Shown here: piece by piece, positions 56,550-64,000 of the stretch | Position numbering within the stretch: position 1 is the first letter of the stretch | Layout of the letters: each line of letters opens with the position of its first letter | NCBI GenBank assembly: GCA_965237575.1 | Contig: CBDEGI010000004.1 | Location: 2,480,001 to 2,544,000, forward strand | Origin: JAKZVK01 sp965237575 | Lineage (GTDB): Bacteria > Acidobacteriota > Terriglobia > Bryobacterales > UBA6623 | DNA length: 64,000 bases | Direction of reading: 5' to 3' | Notes under the pieces: model-generated | What the model was told of the DNA's origin: nothing | Databases searched by the model: none | What the model saw: the letters and a program-made list of their open reading frames with translations, nothing else | Translations under genes and position numbers: made by a program

Positions 56550-57285
56550 CTACTCCGCCTGCTCCGGGAGGATGTGGGCCGGATGTCCCATCGGGATCGT
56601 GACATTCCAGACAAGACATCTCGTCGGCGAACAGCCCCTCCCTATTCTCTACATGCATCTCCTGCCCTTTCCACTTCACCGACTCCGCGTGGCACTTCAG
56701 GCAGTCGCCGTTGGAATACGGGTGTCTCATCTTGATGGGAAAAGTGTAGGTCCCGGTGTAGTACTTGTACGTGTCGATCGTTCCCGCCATCTTGGCTTCG
56801 ACCGTGCCGAACATACCGTACGAGGTGTGGCAGTCGTAGCACTGCTTGGAGGGGATGTATCGGTTCTTGTAGTGGACGGCGGCCAGGCTCTCGCTCTCGG
56901 GGTCGACCATGTCGTCCACGTAGACTTGCATCGTGAGATGGCAGGAGGCGCAGAACTCCACCTTCTCCGCTCTTTCAAAGACGAGCAGGTTGCCGAACGA
57001 CACCGAGAGCAAGGGCAGTACCCCAACCCCTGCGATCAACAGCGCCCAGGCCAGTCGGCCCGTGAGCCTGCCCCGGTAGCGGATTAAGCTGTAGAGAACG
57101 GTCGCAACGGCGACGACCAGAACGATCGTCAGGAAGCTCGCCAGCCCCTCTTCGACCGGGTCGTGTTGGAAGTCGTGGACGAACGCCGCCGCTTCGTCCT
57201 GGCCACGGGCTGTAGTCGCCGACAGGAAGGCGGCCAGGAGCACTGGAATGCGGAGGTCTCGCCCTATGCGACAGCCGTTACGCAT
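56550..57285 (-). CDS. NapC/NirT-like tetrahaem cytochrome c, C-terminal frameshift
   Basis: A signal peptide, then a membrane segment (ASFLTIVLVVAVATVLYSLI and LAWALLIAGVGVLPLLSVSF) precede four CxxCH sites: CASCH, CYDCH, CLKCH and CLECH. This layout resembles quinol-oxidising NapC/NirT proteins, with YVDDMVDPESESLAAVHYKN near the quinol region. As sequenced the frame runs on to 56302 through the whole next gene with implausible Arg-rich text. One base earlier, the other frame gives AHILPEQAE and a stop at 56550, twelve bases before the next ATG. A single-base error near 56580 is likely. Confidence 0.85.
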
Positions 57286-57441
57286 GCGACCATCAATGAT
57301 GCACGCCCAGTTCCCCTACTGTCAAGACACCCCTACATTGCCCAAGACCGTGGCGCACCTATATACTGCCCTTGGGCTTGGCGTATCCGCTCCGCGGCGG
57401 CGCGATCGCGAGTTCTCTGTCCCTGCAACGGCCTCGATCGA
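57286..57441. promoter_or_regulatory. Shared divergent promoter region of the respiratory cluster
   Basis: These 156 bases separate the NapC-like gene (minus) and the NDH-2 gene (plus), so both promoters must lie here or in the starts of the genes. I see no clear operator palindrome. The divergent layout suggests joint regulation. Confidence 0.45.
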
Positions 57442-59046
57442 ATGGCGACTAAAGACATCCTGATTCTTGGCGGAGGCTTCGGTGGAGTCTACACGGCGAT
57501 GCATCTCGAGAAGATGCTTCGGCCTGGGGAGGCCTCGATCCGACTGGTCAATACGGAGAACTACTTCGTCTATCAGCCGATGCTACCGGAGGTGATTTCC
57601 GGGTCCATCGCCATTACCGACGTTGTGTCTCCCATCCGCCGTCTCTGCCCACGGACGCAGTTGATCATGCGCGAAGTCGAACACATCGACCTGCAAGAGC
57701 GAACTGTGACGGTAAGCCGGGGCTTCCGCCCACGCCAGATGGAATTGCCTTACGACTACCTCGTGGTGGCTCTGGGAGGCGAGACGAACTTCTACGGCAT
57801 GCCCGGCATGGTTGAACACGCCATGCCATGCCGGACCCTGGCGCATGCTTTGGCACTGCGGAACCATGTGATCCACGCGCTGGAAGAGGCCGACATCGAG
57901 AACGACACAGAGTTGCGCCGCAAGCTGCTGACGTTCGTCGTGGCCGGGGGAGGCTTCTCGGGCGTAGAGGTCATCGCCGAGTTGAATGATTTCGTGCGTT
58001 CGGTCGCGCGCAGCTATCAGAACATCCGGTCGGAAGAGATGCGGTGCGTGCTGGTACACTCCGGCGACCGCATCCTGCCGGAGATGACCGAGCAGCTGGC
58101 GCTGTTCGCGGAGAAACTATTGAGGAAGCGGGGCGTGGAGATCGTGCTCAACGATCGGCTGAAAGCCGCCAGTTCGGAGAAAGCGATCTTGCGGTCGGGA
58201 AATGAGATTGCGACGAAGACCATCGTTTCGACCGTGCCGTCGAAGGTGCCCGAAGTACTCGATTCCCTCGATTGTTCCAAAGAGCGCGGCCGCCTGCTCA
58301 CGAACGGGCAGTTAGAGGTGGAGGGCTTCGAGGGACAGGTGTGGGCCCTCGGAGACTGCGCGGCGGCCAATACGAAATCCGGCCACCGCGTCCCGCCAAC
58401 AGCTCAACACGCTACGCGCGCCGCCAAGACGGTCGCCGGTAACATCGTCGCGGCACTGCGCGGCGGCACGCCCAAAGTGTTCGACTTCCAAGGACTCGGC
58501 AAACTGGCCGCACTCGGTCACCACTCCGCCGTCGCCGACGTGTTCGGGATACGCGTATCGGGCTTCTTGGCGTGGCTCATGTGGCGAACCGTCTACCTGA
58601 TGAAGATGCCCGGCCTCGACCGCAAGATCCGCGTCGGGGCCGACTGGTTCACCGCCCTGCTGCTTCAGCCCGATCTGGTTCAGCTCAAGCTTTCCGAGGC
58701 TCCCGGCATTGCCGAGCAGCACTTTGAGGCCGGCGAGATCGTCTTCAACCAAGGCGATCTGGGCGACAGCGTCTATGTCATCCGGCAGGGGGAGTGCGAG
58801 GTCTTGCGCGAAACGGCCGGCAACTGGGAGAAAGTCGCGGCGCTGCGGGACGGAGATTATTTCGGCGAGATGGCCGTACTGTCGGACGTGAGCCGCAACG
58901 CCACGATCCGCGTCGTCGCGGCAACCGAAGTGCTGGTAATCTCTAAGGACGTCTTCGACCTGTTGAAGACGAACGTCCCTGCCTTCCGCGATGTGTTTCA
59001 GTCGCTGGCTCAGCAACGCTCCGAGCAGAGATCCACTCGCGGTTAA
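57442..59046 (+). CDS. Type II NADH dehydrogenase fused to a cyclic-nucleotide-binding domain
   Basis: ILILGGGFGGVYTAMHLEKM is the FAD dinucleotide motif, FVVAGGGFSGVEVIAEL the NADH motif, and WALGDCAA and PPTAQHATRAA the second FAD and quinone-side blocks of NDH-2. From residue 425 a CRP-type domain follows (GEIVFNQGDLGDSVYVIRQG; GDYFGEMAVLSDVSRNATIR), with no DNA-binding part. The reaction is NADH oxidation with quinone reduction without proton pumping; the extra domain suggests allosteric control by cAMP or cGMP. It is divergent from the NapC-like cluster. The ATG at 57442 is chosen because the upstream text is not conserved. Confidence 0.93.
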   Translation: MATKDILILGGGFGGVYTAMHLEKMLRPGEASIRLVNTENYFVYQPMLPEVISGSIAITDVVSPIRRLCPRTQLIMREVEHIDLQERTVTVSRGFRPRQMELPYDYLVVALGGETNFYGMPGMVEHAMPCRTLAHALALRNHVIHALEEADIENDTELRRKLLTFVVAGGGFSGVEVIAELNDFVRSVARSYQNIRSEEMRCVLVHSGDRILPEMTEQLALFAEKLLRKRGVEIVLNDRLKAASSEKAILRSGNEIATKTIVSTVPSKVPEVLDSLDCSKERGRLLTNGQLEVEGFEGQVWALGDCAAANTKSGHRVPPTAQHATRAAKTVAGNIVAALRGGTPKVFDFQGLGKLAALGHHSAVADVFGIRVSGFLAWLMWRTVYLMKMPGLDRKIRVGADWFTALLLQPDLVQLKLSEAPGIAEQHFEAGEIVFNQGDLGDSVYVIRQGECEVLRETAGNWEKVAALRDGDYFGEMAVLSDVSRNATIRVVAATEVLVISKDVFDLLKTNVPAFRDVFQSLAQQRSEQRSTRG

Positions 59047-59048
59047 GG

Positions 59049-59068
59049 CCGGGCCTCTGGAAGCCCGG
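59049..59068. terminator. Hairpin after the NDH-2 gene
   Basis: CCGGGC (59049-59054) pairs with GCCCGG (59063-59068) around an eight-base loop, three bases after the NDH-2 stop. No T-run follows. It is a candidate bidirectional terminator between converging genes. Confidence 0.4.
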
Positions 59069-59113
59069 TCCCTCTCAGGCCGATTACCCTCACCACCGAA
59101 ATCGGGTAGTGGC

Positions 59114-60328
59114 GCAGCGCCCATAATTCGAACGCAGCACCAGCGCCCTGATAGATGATATGACCGCTGGGCGAATAGACAGGATGCGCCCCCGGCCCCA
59201 AGATCTCTCGGCGGCCAGTCTCCAGGTCTTGGACCATCAGGGTGTACCCATTGCGAGACTCAACCGCAAACACCAGGACCCGCGGGCCCGCCTCCGGGGG
59301 TAGGAAACGGGGGTGCCTGATTGCCTTCGGTCCGCCTGGCAGCCCCTCGGGCTCATCCGGCAAGACGAGCAGGTTCGGGGCCCCGCCGCCGGCGGGAACT
59401 TCATACAGCTTATGCGGAGGCCCGGACGCGAAGACGATCCGCTCGCCGTCCAGGCTCCAGGTTGCGCCGCGGAAGAAGGTCTGAGGCAGTTCGCAAAGCC
59501 TGATGGTCGGACCGCCTTGCACAGAGATCTTCCTGAGTTCCCTGCCCGCAGCGAACCCGATGAAGTCACTGTCCGGTGACCAAAACGGGATTCTAGCTCC
59601 TTCGGTACCGTCGAGAGTCCGCGGTTGGTAGCGGTCGAGATCCTGGATTTGCAGCCCGCTCTCTCGGGAGCTGTACGCGATGTGCCGACCATTAGGTGAG
59701 ATGGCGACACTGGTGGCATAGAGGGTGAAACCATCAATAGGACCAGGCGGCGTAATGGTAAACCTGCGCAGGGGTGTTTCGAGCGATACCGGTCGGGGAC
59801 CGCTGAAATAGACGAATGAGACAGCCAGGGCCGCGAGTGCGGCAACGGCAACCAAGGACCACGCCAACCGCAGCCGACGAACCAATTCGCGTTCTCGGGT
59901 CCGGGACTCTGAGACGGCCTGCTGGCCGCCATCCTCGGGAGAATCGGATGCAACCGTTGAACTGTCATCCCCGCCAGCCGCGAGTTCGCCGACACCTTCG
60001 ACCGAAGCCAGAAAGCGGTAGCCCCGCCGCGGCAGGGTCTCGATGAATCGTGGGCTGGTGGCCGAGTCGCCCAGGGCCTCGCGGAGCTTGCTGGCGGCGG
60101 TGTTGAGGCTGCGGTCGACTCGACGTAGGTGTCCGACGGCCAGAGCTTCTCTTTCAGCTCCTCGCGGGTGACGACTTCGCCCGGGCGCGCCACCAGGGCC
60201 GACAGCAACTGAAACGGCTGGTCCTGCAGGCGGACCCTCAGCCCATTCTTGCGCAACTCACCCGCCGCGAGATCGAGTTCGAAGACCCCGAAGCGGGCCG
60301 CGCGCCTGGATTGTTGGGATATGGCCAT
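59114..60328 (-). pseudogene. 5' half of the split winged-helix/TolB-propeller gene
   Basis: The start ATG at 60328 encodes a winged-helix DNA-binding domain (FGVFELDLAAGELRKNGLRV; ARPGEVVTREELKEKLWPSD). One base is missing near 60119, after which the frame reading NTAASKLREALGDSATSPRF continues through a membrane segment (SLVAVAALAALAVSFVYF) and propeller blades to FELWAL. There the gene breaks at GCGCTGC, followed by GCCACTACCC, the left-end sequence of the IS at 49980. The second half starts at 51301 with the same GCGCTGC. Confidence 0.88.
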
Positions 60329-60342
60329 CAGAATCGCGCCGG

Positions 60343-62583
60343 CTACTCTTCCTTGCTCTTCCGATCCTGAAACTCGGCGAACCAGTTCTGGACAACGCGG
60401 ATGGTCGACTGGACGCCTTCGACTAAAGGCTCCCTGACAACGACCCGCTGTCCATCCGCCGATACATCGTAGCGCGGTGACCACTGCGTGATTCGAAATC
60501 CCGCAGACTCGAAGAGTCGGTTCGTCCGGCCCAGGGAGAACGTCGGCGTCGTTTTCACTTCAACCGCCATCAGGGTGTTCCCGCCGACATAGAGCAGCTC
60601 CTTGCCGTCACCCCTCCATTGCGGTTGCACGCCGCCGTTGAACGAGAGCTGCCACTGACCCCCACCCCGCGGGAACGGCCTCACATAAACCTCGTCCTGG
60701 CCCGATTCGTCCGAGACGTATGCCACGAACCGTCCGTCGGGCGAAAACTTGGCGGCGTGTTCGTCGAAGGCCGTCTCCAAGAACGACTCCGGCTCGAAGT
60801 CCGCGCTGTCGCCTTTGCGCTGCAAATACCAAATGTCGGATTGTCGGTCTGATTCGCGAGGACCCCGGTCGTAGAGGATGTATCTCCCGTCCGCGGACCA
60901 GTCGGATGCGAACTTGTTAGCGTCCGTGGCCAGCAACTCCGCGGCCTCGCCGGCTCCGTCGGCGGACTTGAGATAGATATCGTAGATGCCCGTCGCCGCC
61001 GAGTTGAATACGAGTTCTTTACCCGACGCAGACCAAACCGGGCCGATGTCTCCATGGCGGTCAAATGTCAGCCGAGTGGCCACACCCGTGCTGACGTCAT
61101 GAACCCAAATATCCTGATTGCCCTCGGTCCAGCCGTTGACGGCCACGCGGCTCTCGTCGGGAGAAAGAGCCATGTGTTGGATGCCGTCGTGAGGCTTGCC
61201 GATCGTTCCCAGGTTCTCACCGTCACGGTCCCGCCACTGAAGCTGCCATTGACCTCCCCGGCCCCGCCGGCGGTAGACCAAGGTCCCGCCGGCGGCACTG
61301 GGGTAAGCCCCGTTGTGTGCAATGGGGAAGGCTTCGCCCACCGGCTTCCGTTGCGCGAGGGAGAACGGCAAGGCCCAGAGGTCGTGATAGTCAGGCCCAC
61401 CTTCGAAAACGATGTGGCCGGTGGCCGAATAGATGGGGTGTCGACCGGTGTGGAGAACTTCTTCGACACCGGTCCCCAAGTGCCGCATCACAATGTGCCG
61501 CTTCGCACCGTCGCTCCGTGTGAACAAGAGAGTCCGCTCACCCTTTGCGAGGGGCAGAAAGTGGAAGCACCGCGGAAGGCTTCGCCGTAGTGGCGGGTCC
61601 GAGACTTCTCGACCTTCTCCTGGAGGGGGCTCCGTCAGTAGCTGGGGTGTACCGCCGCGAGCAGAGAGTTCGTAGAAATCCTCGCCCGAGATAAAGACGA
61701 TGGTTTCGCCGTTCGGGCTCCACGCTCCTCCCTCGAAATTGACGGAAGGCAGTTGGCAAAGAGTTGTGACCGGTCCGCCATCCTCAGAGACCTTCTTCAG
61801 CTCGCCCACGGTTGAAAAGCCGAGGGAGCCACCGTCCGGCGACCAAAACAGCGACCGAGCACCGGCCGTTCCCGCGATCCGCCGTGGCTCATTCTGATCG
61901 AGATCCTGTATCCATATCGTTTGCTGGCCCTGCGTTTGCGGCTCGTCGCCCGCGACGTACGCGATGTGGCGGCCATCGGGAGAGATCGTCGGGGCCCACA
62001 CGTACTGGAAAAGCGTGAATGAGAACCGAGCCAGCGGGGTCTCTTGAGGCTCGGGTGAGCGGAACCACAACACGACAATGACCACAACGGCTGCCAGCAA
62101 TGCGAGTCCGAGAAGGTATTGCGACGGAAGGGCCGGACGTGCGCGATCGAGTGTAAGCGTCGTGCCTTCCGCGGCCTGCGTTCCATCTATGGGTACGACG
62201 GTCCCGGGCCTACTTGATGAAGCTTCGGGGGCTGTCTGCTCACCGACCTTTTCCACCGAGGCCAAGAAGCGGTAGCCGCGGCGGGGGAGGGTCTCAATAA
62301 ACCGCGGACTGGTGGCCGAATCGCCGAGGGCGTCGCGCAGCTTGCTGGCGGCGGTGTTGAGGCTGCGATCGAAATCGACGTAGGTGTCGGCGGGCCAGAG
62401 CTTCTCTTTCAGCTCCTCGCGGGTGACGACTTCGCCCGGGCGTGCTACGAGAGCTGACAGCAACTGGAACGGCTGGTCCTGCAGGCGGACCTTCAGGCCG
62501 TTCTTGCGCAGCTCTCCAGCGGCGAGGTCAAGTTCAAAGACCCCGAAGCGGACGGCGCGCCCTTGGAGCAGCGGATCGGCCAT
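60343..62583 (-). CDS. Winged-helix membrane protein with TolB-like propeller
   Basis: Residues 10-110 are an OmpR/ToxR-type winged helix (LQDQPFQLLSALVARPGEVV; SLNTAASKLRDALGDSATSP; PRRGYRFLA). A membrane segment (SQYLLGLALLAAVVVIVVLWF) follows near residue 150, then about 570 residues of WD40-like/TolB propeller blades (FSPDGRFVAYVSDESGQDEV). This ToxR-like layout could link a periplasmic propeller to cytoplasmic DNA binding. The start ATG at 62583 fits. It lies 15 bases before the start of the split paralogue and is co-directed, so the two were a tandem pair. Confidence 0.9.
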   Translation of the reverse strand: MADPLLQGRAVRFGVFELDLAAGELRKNGLKVRLQDQPFQLLSALVARPGEVVTREELKEKLWPADTYVDFDRSLNTAASKLRDALGDSATSPRFIETLPRRGYRFLASVEKVGEQTAPEASSSRPGTVVPIDGTQAAEGTTLTLDRARPALPSQYLLGLALLAAVVVIVVLWFRSPEPQETPLARFSFTLFQYVWAPTISPDGRHIAYVAGDEPQTQGQQTIWIQDLDQNEPRRIAGTAGARSLFWSPDGGSLGFSTVGELKKVSEDGGPVTTLCQLPSVNFEGGAWSPNGETIVFISGEDFYELSARGGTPQLLTEPPPGEGREVSDPPLRRSLPRCFHFLPLAKGERTLLFTRSDGAKRHIVMRHLGTGVEEVLHTGRHPIYSATGHIVFEGGPDYHDLWALPFSLAQRKPVGEAFPIAHNGAYPSAAGGTLVYRRRGRGGQWQLQWRDRDGENLGTIGKPHDGIQHMALSPDESRVAVNGWTEGNQDIWVHDVSTGVATRLTFDRHGDIGPVWSASGKELVFNSAATGIYDIYLKSADGAGEAAELLATDANKFASDWSADGRYILYDRGPRESDRQSDIWYLQRKGDSADFEPESFLETAFDEHAAKFSPDGRFVAYVSDESGQDEVYVRPFPRGGGQWQLSFNGGVQPQWRGDGKELLYVGGNTLMAVEVKTTPTFSLGRTNRLFESAGFRITQWSPRYDVSADGQRVVVREPLVEGVQSTIRVVQNWFAEFQDRKSKEE

Positions 62584-62818
62584 GGCTGGGGCAGCCGGCC
62601 TTAACCGGCCCGGCTGGGGCGATTATATCACCCTCCGGCCCCACTTCCTAATGCTGTCCGAGCGTTAAGAAGTCATCCTTAACCTCTTGTTTTCAATGGC
62701 TTATGAGACAAGGTCCAATTTGGCGGCAGCTTATCTCGTTTAAGGCTCTGCTGCATTGGCCTACCACCTAACCTGACGCAAACTCGCTCTCACCAGCCAA
62801 CACCCGGAGGTGAGAGCC

Positions 62819-63490
62819 GTGACCCAGCTATTCCGCAACGCTTTCTTGATCAGCCTGATTCTGAGTGTGGCGCTTCCCGCCGCAGCAAGCAAAAGGCAAC
62901 CGGAGGTCCCCGAGAACCCCCTTGTGATCAGCGTTCGTGTTCAGGACTACGCGGGCGTCACCCGGGGCGTTCTGGCCAAGGCGCAGAGCGAGGCGACCCG
63001 CATCTTCCGGCGGACTGGGATCGAAACAAGCTGGATCGCCTGCGCGGTGCCTGGCCGTGAGGTCGAAAGCAGCCCGTTGTGCAAGACACAACCCACGGCC
63101 ACCGACCTCTTCGTCAGGATTCTCCCCCGCAAGATGGCCAAGAAGATGATGAAGCATCACAGCGAGTTCGGCATCGCAGCGACCGCGCCCGGCGATGGGT
63201 TCGGTTCGCGCGTCAGCATCTTCTACCACCGGGCGGACGAACTGGCTGAGCGGACCCACGCCTCCCGGGCGCTGCTGCTGGGGCATCTGATGGCCCACGA
63301 GATTGGGCATCTGCTGCTCGGGTCAAACAGTCACTCGCGCAGCGGCATCATGCATGTGCCGTGGAACCCTTCTCAGATGGAGCGGGCCTCGGTAGGAACG
63401 CTGCTCTTCACGAAGCGTGAAGGGAAGCGGATGCGGAGCCAGGTGGGACGGCGCGTGCAGGAAGGCGCCGAACAGCTTGCCAGCCGGTAG
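62819..63490 (+). CDS. Putative secreted zinc metalloprotease
   Basis: The GTG at 62819 is chosen because GGAGG lies eight bases upstream. A signal peptide (FLISLILSVALPAAAS) follows. Residues 155-185 read LMAHEIGHLLLGSNSHSRSGIM: HExxH, a Gly and a third His, then the Gly-Ile-Met of a Met-turn. The third His is thirteen rather than eleven positions from the first, two more than in metzincins. A peptidase on the outside of the cell is therefore likely, with an atypical site. No partner genes are seen. Confidence 0.78.
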   Translation: MTQLFRNAFLISLILSVALPAAASKRQPEVPENPLVISVRVQDYAGVTRGVLAKAQSEATRIFRRTGIETSWIACAVPGREVESSPLCKTQPTATDLFVRILPRKMAKKMMKHHSEFGIAATAPGDGFGSRVSIFYHRADELAERTHASRALLLGHLMAHEIGHLLLGSNSHSRSGIMHVPWNPSQMERASVGTLLFTKREGKRMRSQVGRRVQEGAEQLASR

Positions 63491-63592
63491 CGTTTCCGGT
63501 GTTGAAGAGGGACCGTCGGCTCGGGCGCGCAGCCGAGATGAAATGAGGAGGCTCGCCACCTCGCCACCTTGCCAGCTCGGCGGTGAGCCTCC

Positions 63593-64000
63593 TCATTGCA
63601 TCTCGGTTTCCAGTGCGTTCTGCATTGTCGCGCGCACTCGCCTCATCAGCTCGGCCCGGTGTTGCGTGGACATTCCCTGGGTGTCGACCGGTGGATGGAA
63701 CAACACCGTGACCGTGCCCGGTCTCACGCTGCTCGATCCCTTGGGCATCAGTTCGCGGCTACCGTGTACCGTGATGGGGACGATGGGCACCTGGGCTTCA
63801 ATGGCCATCGTGAAAGGTCCGGGGCGGAACGGCAACAGGCTCCCGTCGCGGCTGCGGGTGCCTTCGGGGAAGATCAGCAGCGGGATGTTCCTGCCCAAGG
63901 TGGCCACGCAGGCGGCGACGGAGTTGCGTCTCGAGTCGCGGTCGGCGCGGTCGACGTAGATGAAACCGCCGACGGCCATGATGTATCCCAGCAACGGAAT
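63593..64000 (-). CDS. 1-acylglycerol-3-phosphate acyltransferase-like protein, partial
   Basis: The frame is open to the right window edge, so the N-terminus is missing. The block LLIFPEGTRSRDGSLLPF is the glycerol-phosphate-binding signature of PlsC enzymes, and AQVPIVPITVHGS is the following conserved strand. It transfers an acyl chain to lysophosphatidate in phospholipid synthesis. The HxxxxD catalytic motif would lie beyond the edge. The last residues NALETEMQ end a typical soluble C-terminus. Confidence 0.9.
   Translation of the reverse strand: MPLLGYIMAVGGFIYVDRADRDSRRNSVAACVATLGRNIPLLIFPEGTRSRDGSLLPFRPGPFTMAIEAQVPIVPITVHGSRELMPKGSSSVRPGTVTVLFHPPVDTQGMSTQHRAELMRRVRATMQNALETEMQ

Noticed and set aside
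57163..57441. 93-residue extension of the NDH-2 protein
   Set aside because: It overlaps the start of the divergent NapC-like gene and has no domain text; NDH-2 begins directly at the FAD motif after ATG 57442.

Overview
The window looks like a chromosomal segment of an acidobacterium, probably of the Solibacteres/Bryobacterales type. The GC content is high. There is a secreted protein ending in the C-terminal domain first described from Solibacter usitatus (43172..44653), an Oar-like outer-membrane receptor, winged-helix/TolB-propeller proteins, a planctomycete-type cytochrome DUF1549/DUF1553 protein, a sulfatase, and many dispersed palindromic repeats. This assignment is inferred from gene content; I see no rRNA or tRNA gene.

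Layout. 1-2942: an outer-membrane barrel (cut by the window edge) coupled to a secreted 15-haem cytochrome. 3236-4613: a tiny CPXCG protein overlapping a cyclase-family hydrolase, then a zinc-ribbon membrane protein. 4759-12380: catabolic secreted proteins (sulfatase, DUF1549/DUF1553 cytochrome, repeat protein, sialate-esterase-like hydrolase). 12418-19400: QueG, a radical SAM enzyme resembling tetraether/membrane-spanning lipid synthases with a ferredoxin beside it, a lactonase-type propeller lipoprotein, an SDR lacking its catalytic Tyr, and a cupin. 19673-22965: an EamA transporter, then a CapK-like ligase coupled to a broken acyltransferase. 23072-27623: a mobile-element block with an IS6 remnant, a decayed IS91/integrase copy with an internal deletion, and an intact IS91 plus tyrosine recombinase pair facing it. 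28026-33288: oligogalacturonate lyase, aromatic amino-acid decarboxylase and UxuA, separated by repeat-rich spacers. 33795-38197: UppS-CdsA, then an Nramp-type transporter behind a soluble MgtE-N/CBS protein. 38773-43074: methylmalonate-semialdehyde dehydrogenase, then a PQQ dehydrogenase with its dihaem cytochrome. 43172-49608: secreted and outer-membrane proteins around a duplicated, rearranged spacer. 49980-60328: an IS4-like element, enzymes of uronate and UDP-xylose metabolism, a quinol/cytochrome/NDH-2 cluster with two cyclic-nucleotide-binding domains, and both halves of one gene separated by an inversion. 60343-64000: a winged-helix/propeller protein, a putative secreted metalloprotease and a PlsC-like acyltransferase cut by the window edge.

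Three functional themes recur. One is extracytoplasmic electron transfer (15-haem cytochrome with barrel, PQQ dehydrogenase with cytochrome, NapC-like protein with cytochrome c and NDH-2). Another is breakdown of plant or algal polysaccharide (Ogl, UxuA, ManD, sulfatase, DUF1549). The third is membrane-lipid and envelope building (Tes-like enzyme, CdsA, UppS, acyltransferases, UXS).

The strongest structural finding is that one winged-helix/TolB gene is split between 59114-60328 (minus) and 51301-52305 (plus). Each half carries the same short duplicated target sequence and IS-end sequence, which points to IS insertion followed by inversion of about 9 kb. Several other genes are broken by a single missing base, often next to a short run, so long-read indel error should be excluded before calling them pseudogenes.
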